Source: Combretum micranthum (taxonomy: Eukaryota > Streptophyta > Magnoliopsida > Myrtales > Combretaceae). From it: DNA of 64,000 bases. Within the stretch, counting starts at the first letter, position 1; every line of letters begins with the position of its first letter. The notes beneath the pieces are model-generated. The model saw only the letters and a list, made by a program, of their open reading frames with translations. It ran no database searches and was not told the origin of the DNA. This document shows positions 23,918 to 35,122 of this stretch, one piece after another. The stretch is from assembly GCA_024138025.1 (NCBI GenBank), contig JAMXBD010000970.1:186001-250000 (forward strand), written 5' to 3'. The position numbers and the translations under genes were made by a program.

Positions 23918-24654
23918 ATGTCAGTATTGTGGGAGAAGAGCGAGACATGGCGGTGGATAGTTCGAAAGACGAGAGATTCGAGACCCTTCTTCCTGGCTTT
24001 CGCCACCATATGTGGCGTCGTTCCAGGCGTGATCGGCTACTGCGTCATGCAGCTCACCAGCTCCCGCACCGAACAGCTAGAGGCCCAACTTCGCCGGAAC
24101 GCTCGTCCCGAGTCTCTGGTACGCCATGCTTTTCCTAATCCCTAACCCTAACCGTAACTCCTGTATACATGTTTCTTGGATTTTCAGTTTGTTGGCTTCG
24201 GATTATGTTTCATTACAATTAGAGCTGTGCATTCTAGTTCGACTCCTGAATTCTTTCGTGAAACAATTGCAACCCTGTGTGTTTTTTATTTTATTTATTT
24301 TTAGATTAGATAAGCAATGCAGTAGTTCGAGTGTCTCTGCCCTATTAATGGCTTTAACTGACTATTCTTGATGATACCTCCGCTTTTGTAAGTTCATGTG
24401 TCGTATTTGCAAATTTGGGTTTTGGGTTAGAACCTGATCTTGACATGGTGAACCAGATGATGGGGAAAGTTAACAAAGACAGATTGGCGGAGTATCTTGG
24501 GGAGCTTCAGCGCAAAGAAGATACCAATGACCGATATGTGGCTGCTCTCAGAGGAGAAACATTGACCAGGAATCCTTATGTAAGGATTCAGCCAATCCCA
24601 AAACAAGATGCGAAAGCTGGTGAAGAAGTGAAGGCTGGCAAAGAACAGAAATAG
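23918..24654 (+). CDS. Small single-span membrane protein, conserved-looking, function unknown (2 exons, 132 aa)
   Basis: Exon 1 is 23918-24118 (67 codons) and exon 2 is 24457-24654, ending at TAG 24652-24654. The 338-bp intron has GT at 24119-24120 and AG at 24455-24456 and interrupts the frame in phase 0. The ATG follows a GA-rich leader. The protein begins with a basic, tryptophan-rich segment (MSVLWEKSETWRW), then RKTRDSRP, one hydrophobic span at about residues 24-46 (FFLAFATICGVVPGVIGY), a charged probably helical region and an ARPES junction. It ends with DTNDRYVAALRGETLTRNPYV and a lysine/glutamate tail. Composition and uninterrupted frames indicate a real gene. I believe similar short proteins exist in other plants but cannot name a function. 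A mitochondrial or other organelle membrane role is possible from size and topology only. An acceptor at 24430 would give an early stop, so 24456 is preferred. Confidence 0.85.
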
Positions 24655-24875
24655 GAGGAACCAAAAATTTAGTGTCCAAGCATGTTTCTTTTCCATATAC
24701 ATATCTGCAATTTTGATGACATGGGAACAGTTGTGAATGCTTTGATTTCTGTTTTATCTTTCTTGTTAACTCTGAATATGGATCTTCTCTTCAAGTTAGT
24801 GTGAAATTTTTTAGGAAATACAGTTTAATATTTTCATATCACCCATGACATTGTGAGTCACCAATATCTCAGCTT

Positions 24876-24881
24876 AATAAA
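24876..24881 (+). terminator. Candidate polyadenylation signal
   Basis: AATAAA lies about 220 bp downstream of the stop codon of the small membrane-protein gene, in a T-rich context. It is the first perfect hexamer after the gene, but plant signals are loose, so the true 3' end is not fixed by sequence. Confidence 0.4.
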
Positions 24882-24899
24882 GTACATGGCATCAGACTA

Positions 24900-26425
24900 T
24901 TGGGGCTGTGGGATTTGAATTTTGAAGTTGTGTTTGACTGTTTGTGGTTGGATCCTATACCGATATGGAATTTCACTAAATTTTACTGTGATATTAGCAG
25001 AAAGTTTCCCAGCAGTCATCAATGTTTAGCATTAATGTAGCTTAGTTCTACAATAATATGTTATTTCTATTAAGAGAAGATGAGAGCTTAAACTTTCTTA
25101 ACAAATATATTTGTGGTTCTACCCTTGTGCACTCCCAAAATAACTTTAATCCAGGATAGCCTCCATATAGGATGACATCTAAATAGGCTGCAAATGTGCT
25201 GTTGTATTGTATATTTGTTGATGGACCTTTAAATCTTTCTAGATTCATGAGGAGAATTTAGACATAGAGGAAGACCTTAAATGAAAGTTATGGCTTCAAA
25301 CTCCCTTTTACTGCTTTGCTCAAGGAAGTAAGTTTGCATTGCTGATTTTAAGATGGAGATCAATCCTTCATATTGCTCAGGTTAGTCTCTTCGTTTTGCT
25401 GAAGACCATTCTTCCTGCCATAGAGATTCTCCATTTGTTTTCTTACTTATGTGCTGCCTTTGTATCCTTGTATCATTCCTATGCTATTGACCGAGGTTTA
25501 TTTATATATAAATAATCAAGTAATGTGATCCTTTTCAATGAGTTTGGCCTATTGGATGGGTCATAAACTCCTACATTTTCTTTATTATGCATTCCAGCTG
25601 CATGTAGACAGGGTAGAAGATAGATTTATGCCAAAAAGATTCAGTTTATACAATAAGTTTATTATTTTGTAAGGTCAATTTTTTGTGTCCCTTGGGCATA
25701 CTGTATTGTGAATTTTGAATTGTTTTTTACTAATTCATCACATTTTATCTTCTAAAACTGTCATGCTGAGTGAACATTGGAGAAAACCCGAATATGGGTC
25801 AAAACCAACTTGTCTCATGATATGACATGCTTTGAGATGTTAAAATGGTGCATCCAGGTAAAATCTTTTTCTCTATAGCTAGAAAAGTAAGATAAGGCGA
25901 AATCAAATAACACGTCCTCCTTCTCTATTGATTAACTGCAGCTAGACCTTTAAATTTCCAAAGTATAATCTTATCTCCTAAAACTTTGAAGATTTGCATA
26001 TACGCTATAAAGCGTCGCTAAAGCCCTTAGGAGTGTTGCTATTTATGATCCTTTTGGTGACAGTTTTGGGTTCTAGTAATAAGTTGTGTGTTATTTGCGT
26101 ATTTATAAAGTTGCGGAGAAGATAAAGTCACATTTGAATATTTAGGTGTCTATCAGCGCTTGATTAATAATTTAGGAGTTGTGTCTGCAATTATCTATTT
26201 TTTTTCGCATGATCTTTTGGAGGCTAAGGTAATTAATAATTCGTTTTAGAAATGACGTCCTATTTTTCAGTCATGTGGGGCCTTCAGGGCAGGTATTGTT
26301 GTTCTACAAACGTGTTCTATTTTCAATCATGCTGATGGGGCCTACGAGGCTGATCTTACTGTGCAACATAGAATTTGCTTTCGATGTCTCAAAGCTCAAA
26401 TTCCATCCCTCTTGCTCTTTGTCTA
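24900..26425. other. Intergenic stretch downstream of the gene
   Basis: No gene, RNA or clear transposon was recognised. The sequence is less AT-biased than its surroundings near 25250-25450 and could include alternative 3' untranslated sequence of the upstream gene. Confidence 0.4.
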
Positions 26426-26525
26426 TCACCCCAACAACACCCGCAACCACACCGCCCCACCAACCCACCCCCACCAACCCTGCCGCCGCCCAACAACAAC
26501 CAACCCCCCACCCACAACCCACACC

Positions 26526-26564
<39 letters not shown>

Positions 26565-26575
26565 CCACCCAAGGA
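26426..26575 (+). repeat. C/A-rich low-complexity tract ending in a run of 36 A
   Basis: About 100 bp of CCACC, CAACC and CACCC words with almost no G or T are followed by an uninterrupted A run at 26527-26562, then CCCCACCC. Open frames crossing it (proline/threonine then polylysine) are artefacts of composition. Confidence 0.95.
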
Positions 26576-26656
26576 AGTTGGTAAGGCTCTCTATGCAAGC
26601 TTTATATTTATTTGGTCGGCATTGTCCTTCCTATGGAATGACATCATTACCATTTC

Positions 26657-27055
26657 TAGGGTGCAACAAGCAAAGCGTGTTAGGTTTTTGTTGGCTTGAT
26701 CTTGGCTTGGCTAAATCCTTAATGGTACTAAAGCCAAGCCTCGAATGTGTAGGCTCAGGCTTGTCTTCGTTTAGATTTTGGAGCTGGAGCTCGCTATCAT
26801 TAGGCTAAGTATAGCTAAACGAGTCTAAGATCAACTCGTTTAGCATATATAATTATATCTTTAATTATATTTATAATATTAATATTAATATAAATAATTA
26901 TATATAATATTATATTATTATAATTATATATGTGAAACGGTTTTTAATAGGCTTGTTTTGAGCCTGTTTGCAAACAAGTTTGCGGGCTTGAAGATCTGGC
27001 TTGTTTAGCTAAATAAGCGTAAGCTTGAGCTTGAGCTTGAGCTTGTTTGCAGCCT
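26657..27055. mobile_element. Diverged copy of the GCTCG-rich hAT MITE
   Basis: The start TAGGGTGCAACAAGC and the end GCTTGTTTGCAGCC match the termini of the element at 12487-13029. The same internal order is seen: a subterminal GGCTTG/AAGCC-rich arm, an AAACGAGTC...AACTCGTTTAGC block, an AT core (ATATAATTATA), then a GAGCTTGAGCTTG arm. CpG sites appear mostly decayed to TG/CA. The flanks (CCATTTC and CCTCATTT) give at best a degraded target duplication, so this copy is older. Confidence 0.75.
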
Positions 27056-27229
27056 TCCTCATTTGTCTAATGTAATCTCAAAACTGCTTTGATGGAGCAA
27101 TTGGTTGCTCATTTGTAACTAATGTCTTTAAAGGCTATTTTGAGAATTTATTTCATTTGAAGCATGTTATCTAGTGATGGGGTGCCTACACTGTTATATC
27201 CGATCAATTTTTTCAACTGTAATATGGTG

Positions 27230-28440
27230 CATTTTCCCAATCAAACAAAGGGGACATCTTACCAAGTCAATTGTATATGATGGGTTCTCATCTTACAATT
27301 TTTGGAAGGCTTTCTTGAATTAAGCACAGTTTCTAACATAAGATATGTGGAGTTCATCTAGTAGAAATGTCTAAACACAGAACCTTGTAAGTGATTCTTT
27401 CATGCTCAATACATGCTTGGAATTGTTGAGCTCTATAAGGTGAACTTCTCACATTTCTTATAGTACTTCTAATTTGATCTATGGAGCTTGAATTTTTTTA
27501 ACCCATCCCTTACAATCAAGTTTAAAATATGGGCACCAATGAAGAATTCCCCATTCAATATAAGCAAACCATACATTCATATTTCTCTTTCAAGTATTTC
27601 AAAGTGGTGTCATTTGAAGATGCATTATAACATTAATAGTAGAAATTCCATCTTCTAACCCCCATTCATGTATGCATTTCTTACCATCTTGCCAATACTT
27701 ATCCTTATGACTAGGCATGACAACAAAATTAAGGACCTTTTTATGCAATGCCCAAGAATCATCAACAAATGTGCAGTGAGACATAAATAGCTAAGGTTTT
27801 GAATGAAAGTCACAATATTAGTTGTAAAGCAATCTAGATTTAAAATATTTAAAACTTTCCATCAATGGGACTTTTCTTGAACATAAGCTTCATGCAATCC
27901 TTATCTATGGTAAGACGTGATACATGCTTAAATATTGGTTGAACTGCACTAACAAAATCCTAAAACCTTCATGCTCCACAGTAGAGAATGGTTGCTCATC
28001 AATAATGACCATTCGAGCAAGCATATGTCTACAATGATCTTGGTCAAACTTCCATGAGATAAGATAACCATTGTCACTATTAGTTACATCTTCTCTACTT
28101 TTTTGAATGAAGTAAGAATCTTTTGCTTTTTATCTGTATTTTAGGGAAATCTAGAGCAGGATTTCAAATGCTTCAACATAGAAGATGTACCCCAACCAGA
28201 ATCATAAAGTAACTCAATTCCACAATAATTGCGCTTTGTCTTAATAGTCTTTAGCTTATGGTCATGTGTAACAGTAATCTTAGTAAAATGAGCCCAAGCA
28301 AGTGAACCTTTGTTTTTCTTAGGACATACTTGGGATGAAAAGTCACTAGCTATAATGCAAGCACTTTACTTGAACTTGGAGTATTATTCTCCTCCCCTTT
28401 ACTTCCATTTTCGCTCGAGAAAAATCAAAATATGGGAAGA
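27230..28440 (-). pseudogene. hAT transposase pseudogene (BED zinc finger, Ac/DAYSLEEPER-like)
   Basis: Reading the minus strand from about 28440: a short acidic/serine N-terminus, then a BED-finger-like segment (SLAWAHFTKI followed by RNYCGIELLY and SSMLKHLKSC, supplying Cys-Cys and His-Cys ligands near 28160-28290). The next conserved block reads CRHMLARMVIIDEQPFSTVE near 28010. Then comes the catalytic-domain segment FVDDSWALHKKVLNF and KKCIHEWGLEDGI at 27630-27780, and GAHILNLIVRDGL and WNSTYLMLE-like blocks near 27520 and 27340, the latter with the Trp degraded. These match the domain order of plant hAT transposases. Stops and frameshifts are frequent, and the C-terminal dimerisation domain is missing, so the copy is dead and 3'-truncated. 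Confidence 0.85.
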
Positions 28441-30262
28441 TAAATTAGTTATTAGCTCAATGTACATGCTTTATATTTATAGTTCATAAAAATGAAAAAA
28501 GAGTTTAGAAATATATCTTATGTGTGGCATGTTAACATAGAAATATAATTTTACAACCTTGGCATACTTTTTATTTGGCAATTGGCACATAAATGTAGGA
28601 ATGTGGTATTATTTTATAAAACATGTCCATAAATCAGTAATACAGCTTTTCAAGTCAACCTTTACCCCTAGACTATATGCATGTGATTTTTCTTAATAAT
28701 AAGCCAACCAATAAGTGGATAACGAACCGTCTCATTTTACAAATTTTTTTTGAGATAATTAAATTAAAAATAAAGAGTTATTTGATCCTAGAATTAAACA
28801 CTCCCGGATTTATCCAAAGTAATGTGCCTTCTTCTCATACTTAGGTATCTTTGTTAACCTTCAAATAAACATATAAAGAGCAACTAGACATAGCTGATAT
28901 CTATGCTAAAAAATAAGTAGGAGAAAATGTAAATAATCTTTAAACTCTAATTCGGTCCATCTCCCTTAAAACACTAGTGTCAATCCATAAGTTATAAGAC
29001 TATTGCATATTTATTGATTGAAATCAGTCTTTATTATAGTGATTGTTAATTTTATTTGAAAACGTCAAGCATGTGCTCTTATGAGCCAACAGACAATCTC
29101 CTAATGATGATTTTTATGGGTATAGCCTCCAAAATATTACAACGGCTGTATTGGTTGATTTATCTTGGGTCATATATGAGTCTATGCATTTTGGATTATC
29201 CTTAGTAACCATGCATGGTTTTTTCTCCTTTTCACAACTCAGAACTGGTGAACATCCAAAAGTCAAAGGAGAGACTTTTGAGGTTTAGCCATGTCCAATC
29301 AACCATGCATGTATTTAATTTTCCTACGATGAGACTCTTCCAATCGTTGCATCTAATTGTAACACTTGACTTTCAAGGTTTTCTCCCTTGTGGCTGTCCA
29401 ATTCCAACAGCTTCACATGGATCATTCTTACTAAATTCCCATGATTTAAGAAACTCTGCTATACTTTTCACAACAACACATGTGCTTCTCAATCGTAAAA
29501 TATTATATAATAAGCAGGTGATTTTATTTTTATCAGGTAATCTTTCTATTGAATGTTAAAACCATCAATAAAATAATTCTATTTTCCTTATTTTGATACA
29601 AATTGTGTAACAGCTCAATACTATCTCCTTTTTTTCAAGTTACTAGAAGTTATATTTTTAAAATTAAATATATCTTGCTCTAAAATTAAATCATTGCAAA
29701 ATTTTTGTTGGCAAGATATTCTATCGTAGATTGAAAAAATAAATTGAAAATGAAAACGACAACAAAATATACAAAATAAACATACCTTTTCATGGAGGAG
29801 TGAGGAGTGATGAGCAAATGAGTGGCGTGAGAAAGGTGAGACAGAGAGTGGTGTGAGTGTGAGTGGCTGAGATAGAGTCACAGAGAGTGTATGAGAAAGG
29901 AGTGTGGGTGGTTGAGACACTCACAGAGATGATGTGAAAATGATAGTAGGTTTAGGGTTTTGTTGGGTTGGGCCAAATGTAAAGTATATATTATTGCTTA
30001 AACAGAAAAAAAATATTTTTATTAGTTTTAGTTTTTTTTTTTCCTTTTAGATTATATTGGGTGGGTGCAGGGTATCTTACATCCTATACTTAAAATACAT
30101 GGTACAGGGTATTGAAACTCATACCCTACCTACCCTAAAAATATAGGGTCCAAAAATTCTACACGTACCCTACCTTGTAGCCTTTGATACCCACTCGGAC
30201 CTTCCTTGATCGAGCAGGGTCCTGGTGGGTATCCGATGCGATAGGGTTACCCGCTCACTCTA
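27230..30262 (-). mobile_element. Remnant of an autonomous hAT element, 5' part
   Basis: At 30262 the minus strand begins TAGAGTGAGCGGGTAA, a hAT-type terminus. It leads into about 200 bp rich in GGGTA, TACCC and AGGGTA words (30056-30250), as expected for a subterminal region. Further in, 29790-29950 reads on the minus strand as a pyrimidine-rich leader ending AAAAGGTATGTTT, a plausible splice donor. The transposase pseudogene then starts near 28440. No second terminus was found below 27230, so the right-hand end (in element orientation) appears deleted. Linking the terminus to this transposase is inference. Confidence 0.5.
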
Positions 30263-30314
30263 GTTCTATGCAAAAAAAAAAAAATTATATATATATATAT
30301 ATATATAAAACCTC

Positions 30315-30342
30315 TAACTTTGACTTTAGTGTTGAGACTTAA
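30315..30342 (-). repeat. 3' target-site duplication of the LINE-type insertion
   Basis: The plus-strand segment TAACTTTGACTTTAGTG...GACTTAA ends exactly where the poly(T) run begins at 30343. It matches 35941-35972 (ATCTTTGACTTTAGTG...CACTTAA) with a small indel. Two copies of one target sequence at the far ends of a 5.6-kb interval mark a single retroposition event. Confidence 0.75.
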
Positions 30343-30650
30343 TTTTTTTTTTTTTAAGGTCAAAGAGAAACCTTTATTGAAGTAATAAAATGAGTTACAT
30401 ATAGCGTCTAGTGGATAGGAATTTCAATCCACAAAAAGCAAATGAGCTAACCAGGATGAGGGTGAGGATACCCTAAAATTGCAACACATCCTAAGTTTTT
30501 CTTGGGTAGCAACCTAATTAAAACTCACATTGGCTTCTCTATTAATGAAAGACAAAGAAAAGGAAGAGAAATAATTCTTCAAGGAAAGGATATTCTTTCA
30601 AAATCCTTCACTTGGTTAAAGAAAAAAATCCATTGACATTTCCATGTAAT
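30343..30650 (-). pseudogene. LINE-type retrocopy, 3' half with poly(A) tail
   Basis: On the minus strand this half continues the RNase H-like (RVT_3) domain broken at 35400. Decayed segments resembling REANV...LATQ and SSPSSWLAHLLFVD match the usual end of the domain in plant LINE and LINE-derived proteins. Stops interrupt it. The 3' end reads AATAAAGGTTTCTCTTTGACC and then an A tail (poly(T) at 30343-30355 on the plus strand), so a poly(A) signal sits about 20 bp before the tail. Together with 35400-35940 it makes a retrocopy of roughly 850 bp after removal of the copia element. Confidence 0.75.
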
Positions 30651-30930
30651 TGACAAAATTGAGTAAATTGGCTAAATTCGCCTTTTCTTTGTCGTTCCTT
30701 TCCATTAAATAATGATTTATGTACAAATATTTAGAATATATATATACACACACACACACAACTAATGCACTATTTTTTTATATATTCTATTCTAAGTAAG
30801 AACTATATGTATAATTAATATACTAATTATGGATATATTTATTCTAGGTAGTAATATATACGTAGATCTAGGCATAATTATACCATATTATTTGGCATAA
30901 TTTCTGTATAATTTATACCATTGATTGATA
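30651..30930 (-). repeat. 3' LTR of the copia element
   Basis: On the minus strand it begins next to the purine tract as TATCAATCAATGG and ends AATTTTGTCA. It aligns throughout with 35123-35399, including CATTATTTAATGGAAAGGA and AGAATAGAATATATAAAAAA blocks. A (CA)n/(TA)n tract at 30738-30761 is unique to this copy. Confidence 0.9.
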
Positions 30931-30941
30931 TCCCCCTTCAT
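30931..30941 (-). promoter_or_regulatory. Polypurine tract of the copia element
   Basis: The minus strand reads ATGAAGGGGGA directly before the 3' LTR start, the expected site for priming of second-strand synthesis. Confidence 0.7.
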
Positions 30942-30949
30942 ATTCATGC

Positions 30950-31475
30950 TGTTGATCATTAGCATCATCGATACCTTGATATTCTTCTAATTGATGTTAT
31001 ATCAATTAGCATCAATAATCAACATGAAAAGATGGTGGTGTTGGAAAAGGCTTCGTAAAACATCAGTGATTTGAAGAGCAGTGGTGAATGCAGAGGAGAT
31101 TATGAACATCATATGCTTCACCATAAAATGACAATCCAATTCAATATACTTAGTAGCTCATGAAATACTAGATTAGCCAAATTTGAATTGCACTAGTGTT
31201 ATCAGCATAGAGTGGAGTATGCCAATTTGGGGAAACCAAGCTCACACAAACAATCTACGAAGCCAAACAATTTCAAAACAAAGCAGAGGAAACACGATAC
31301 TTAGACTCAGTAGAAGACTTAGACACTTGATCTTGCTTCTTGCTTTTCCAAGAAATGGAAGAGTACAAAGAAACATGCATAACCAGTAATTGAATGTCTA
31401 GTATCAAAACAATTAGCCCAATTAGCATCGTTATATGTGATTAGATGTATAGGAGAGTCTGCTACAAAGAAAAGA
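30950..31475 (-). pseudogene. pol: Copia RNase H remnant
   Basis: Across several frames the minus strand spells the copia RNase H landmarks: CFDTRHSITGYACF, WKSKK-like sequence, LLCELGFP-like sequence and LYADNTSAIQI, followed by a decayed HERTKHIE region. In the family the domain degrades the RNA of the hybrid. Multiple stops and small indels separate the blocks. It lies next to the 3' LTR as expected. Confidence 0.8.
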
Positions 31476-31569
31476 TCCTAAGCAAGTGCCTTTTAAATAA
31501 TGAATAATGCAATGAACACTGCTAGATGAAGGTGCCTAGGTGCTTGCATAAATTGACTAACTCATTGAA

Positions 31570-32600
31570 CAGTAAAGAAAATATCAAGCCAAGTAATAGT
31601 CAAATATTTAGGTTGCCCACTAGTTGCCTATATAAGATGGATCAGATAGAAAATTACCTCATCATGACGATATTTAACATTCACTTCTAAGGGAGTATCA
31701 ACTGATCGGCCGTCTTGAAGACTAGCCAAAGTAATTAACTCCTTTATATATCTATGTTGGTGTAAGAAAATATTAGCTGAGGAAGAATGTACCTCAAGAC
31801 CTAGAAAATAATGTAGAGGACCCAAGTCTTTCCTATGAAAAACAATGTTGAAAATGATCTTGAAGTTGAGAAATCAATTCAGAATTAGTCCTTGTAATAA
31901 CAATGTCATCAACATTACTAGAAGCATGACAATTCCTGTAGATGTCTTGCAAAGAAACAAAGAGGAATCATATTGACTTTGGACTTTGGACAAACGAGAA
32001 ACTAAGAAACGCAGAATGAAACTTATCATACCAAGCACATAGAGCTTGTTTCAAACCATAAAGTGATCATTTCAACTTATAAACATCAGAAGAAGGTGTA
32101 GAAAATAACCCTAATGGTGGACTCATATAAATTTCTTCTTTAAGATCCCCATGTAAAAAGTATTTTTAACATCCATTTGATGTGGTGACCATCCCTCAAA
32201 AGCAGCAATAGCTAGAACAAGTTGCACTGTTGTCATCTTGGCTACAAGTGCAAATGTCTCCTCATAATTTTTTTGTATTCTTATCTGTTACTGAATGCCA
32301 CCTACCTTGCTTTATATCTATCAATTGAACCATCAGACTGTAACTTAATGGAATAGACCCATTTGCATCCAATGGAACACCACTAAGATGGGGAACAATG
32401 TCCTAAGTATGATTCTCCTAAAGAGCCTAAAGTTCTTGCATAGCTTTTGCCTAATATGTATGTTTAGTTGCTTGAGAATAAGAGGTAGGAATCATAGTAT
32501 CAACTAAAGTAGCAAAGAAACTATACCTATAAGGAGGTTTTTTGATATGAGAAGATCTTCAAAGAGCCACTGGATTAGTTTCAGTGGTATTATTAGCTAA
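31570..32600 (-). pseudogene. pol: Copia reverse transcriptase remnant
   Basis: The clearest segment, 31628-31825, reads GPLHYFLGLEV and IFLHQHRYIKELI, the conserved block after the polymerase centre in Ty1/copia RT. Just upstream, near 31895-31916, is the catalytic box as NVDDIVI, with Asn instead of the usual Tyr. Earlier blocks are present in broken frames, for example KWVF-like and ACKW-like words near 32330. The protein would copy RNA into cDNA, but no frame is intact. Confidence 0.8.
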
Positions 32601-32616
32601 AGTGGCAAGCAGAGTA

Positions 32617-34000
32617 TTAGGATAAGGAATGATTTGTGATGATGCAAGCCTTCGTCATTGATGGACAAGTTGGGTTTAAAACACTTAGTTGGTGGAGAGG
32701 TATCATTCTCGAAGCTTGAAAGGAGGACACTATTGGAAGGAACAACATGCTACTAAAATAATACTCATTCTCAAAGAAGATGACATTTCTAGAAACGTGC
32801 AAATGATTAGCAACAACATCATAACATAAAAATCCCTTTTGAATAATGCTATAACTCATAAAAGCACACCGAACTGATTGAGTTGTAAGTTTATGGCGCC
32901 CATGAGGTGGCAAGTGAACAAAACACACACAGCCAAATGTATGTAGCATGTGATAATCAGGATGCACACCAAAAAGACTATAATAAGGAGAATCAAAACC
33001 TAATTGTTGAAATGGTAGACGATTAATTAGATTTACTACAGTCGACAAAGCTTCAACCCAAAATTTAGACAACACAAAAGACTGTAATAGTAATGTTCGA
33101 ACCATATGTAACAAATGGTGGTTTTTACGTTCAGCCGCCCCATTCTATTGAGGGGTATAAGGACATGATCATTGAGATATAATGCCTTTATGTTGAAGAA
33201 GGCTTGAAAGTCATTTGATACATATTTCCCATTATCAGACCGTAAAATCTTAATTTAGGTGGAAAATTGTGTTTCAATATAAGCCACAAAAAGTTTGAAA
33301 AATTGTAAACTTGGTGCGTAAAAAATATATCCATGTGAACCAATTATGGTCATCAATGAATGTCACAAAACATTTATACTGTGCATGTGAAATGACAGGA
33401 GTAATGCCTCAAACATCACTAGTATAATCTCAAAACATGCATTAGCATGACAGCCATAATTAGGAAAAGTTAATGTTTTGCTCTTCTAAGAGACAATGCA
33501 CGAGTAGAACACTAATTTTTGTTACCAAGAAAACCATGCTCATTAAATTAAGTAAAATCACATCGTTTGGATGACCTAATCGCCTATGCCAGATTTTAGC
33601 CTTATTTGCAACAACATAAAATCTAAAGATAAAGTTCTAGGACTAGTAAATTGTAATGGAAATAATCCTCCCACTTTAGGCCCCCCTCGTGGTCAACTTC
33701 CCATCATTTGATCCTGCACAACACAACTACCACGAGAGAAATGTACAACACAATTATTATCTATTAGTTGACCAACAACAATTAAACTAGTAGACAACTT
33801 AGGAGCGACAAAACATGACGAAATGAAGTCCAATATCAATAGTTGTAATTGAAAGATTAGTACCATGAGCAATTTGAATATTTTGTCTACTAGTATACTG
33901 CCATAAATTTTGTAAAAAAGTAGGTGAATCAGTCATATGGTTAGCTACTCTAGACTTAACATTTTAAGTAAAAGAGACTATCTTACCTTGGCCTGAAGTC
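32617..34000 (-). pseudogene. pol: Copia protease-integrase remnant
   Basis: From high to low coordinates the minus strand shows a decayed protease flank (ANHMTDSPTFLQNL near 33930), the integrase zinc region (IWHRRLGHPNDV near 33590), the catalytic core (FVTFIDDHNWFTWIYF near 33350, and CPYTP followed by NGAAERKNHHL near 33150) and the C-terminal part at 32617-33114 (FGVHPDYHMLHTFGCVCFVHL). In the family integrase inserts the cDNA. Many stops interrupt it; the last 165 codons are open but lack a functional start. Confidence 0.85.
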
Positions 34001-34099
34001 CAAAGGCAGATAATGCTATGAGAATCATTTTGGACCATATATGGAGTCATAACGGCTTGGTTGCTTATGATTGTAGGTGTAGGATCAACAACAGTCGAA

Positions 34100-34960
34100 T
34101 CTGGAACAATAGCTCTAAAAGCTTAAGCTCGCGTATTTTCTAGTTGAGGAGGACATTCCTCGATAATATGTCCACTTTTCTTATAGTAATTACAAAATTT
34201 CTTAACATAATTGCGAGCAATGTGTCTAAACTCCTTGAAATTGTAACACTGCATTTGTCTCTTTCCTCTATTTCTTCCTTATGCAGCATAAGCAACATTG
34301 ACACTTCTAATGTCCCACTGGATGCACTTATAACAGGTTGTGTAGCTAATCTTTGTTCTTCCCGCAACAATTCGCCGAGACATACATCTAAAGAAGGAAA
34401 GATTTCTATTTAGCAATCTACCTCAAGTAGCTTCAAATTTTGGTCTCAGTTTCATCTAAAACTAATCACACATACTATCTTCATGAACCTTTTTAAGTTT
34501 GGCTAATACCTCCTTAGATTCCTCAGAGTAGACAATACTAGAATATTTGCTCCATAGATTGATAAATCCAGAATAATATTGCTCAATAGAGAGATTACCT
34601 TGACTGAAATTACTAATCTCAAGTTCAAGCTAAAATCGCCTTGTTGTATTGTCTTGATGATATGTGCGCTTTAGATAATCCCATATCTCCTTAGTTGTAC
34701 CAAATGAACGTAAATTGTTCACCATGTGGGCTTCAATAGATGTTAAAATCCAAGAGATAATTTAAGCATCATTTGCCACCAATTTACTAAGTTCTTTCTC
34801 ATTTTCAAGAACAACAGAAGACCCATCAATATGACCTCAATAGCTCCTACCCTTTCAGAAACATTCTGAACTAAAATTCCCATGCAACATAATTTTTGCT
34901 CGTGAATCTTATAGCCAAAGTCTCTAGAATTGGTCTTCTGAAAGAGTTCTCAATAGAAAT
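34100..34960 (-). pseudogene. gag: Copia gag remnant with degraded zinc knuckles
   Basis: The minus strand carries a UBN2/gag-like block (SIEAHMVNNLRSFGTTKEIWD near 34720, LELEISNFSQGNLSIEQYY near 34600). A double zinc-knuckle region follows near 34150-34260: CYNFKEFRHIARNY and FCNYYKKSGHIIEEC. In both knuckles one Cys is replaced by Phe or Tyr, so zinc binding would be lost. Stops interrupt the frame. It lies next to the 5' LTR, as expected. Confidence 0.82.
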
Positions 34961-35104
34961 TCTAAAAAAAATTCAAATGCAAATCCAAAACTGCAAAATC
35001 AATTGACCATGAAATCTATAAGCTGAGATGTTGATTAGAAATCCACCTAGAAAACTATAAAAGAAAACACCTAAAAATTCAAATATTCATCTATGAATTC
35101 AAAA

Positions 35105-35122
35105 GACTTTGCTCCAATACCA
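35105..35122 (-). promoter_or_regulatory. tRNA primer-binding site of the copia element
   Basis: Minus strand TGGTATTGGAGCAAAG starts directly after the TGTCA end of the 5' LTR. It matches the common TGGTATCAGAGC site for initiator-methionine tRNA at ten of twelve positions. Confidence 0.8.

Noticed and set aside
23794..24138. Alternative 114-codon frame overlapping exon 1 of the small membrane protein
   Set aside because: It reads the GA-rich leader and a different frame of exon 1, whereas the frame from 23918 continues cleanly across the GT-AG intron.
26275..26808. 177-codon open frame with polylysine
   Set aside because: It is created by the C/A-rich tract and the run of 36 A; no natural domain.
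29215..29559. 114-codon plus-strand open frame
   Set aside because: No motif, no splice or leader context, and it lies within the putative intron region of a hAT remnant.
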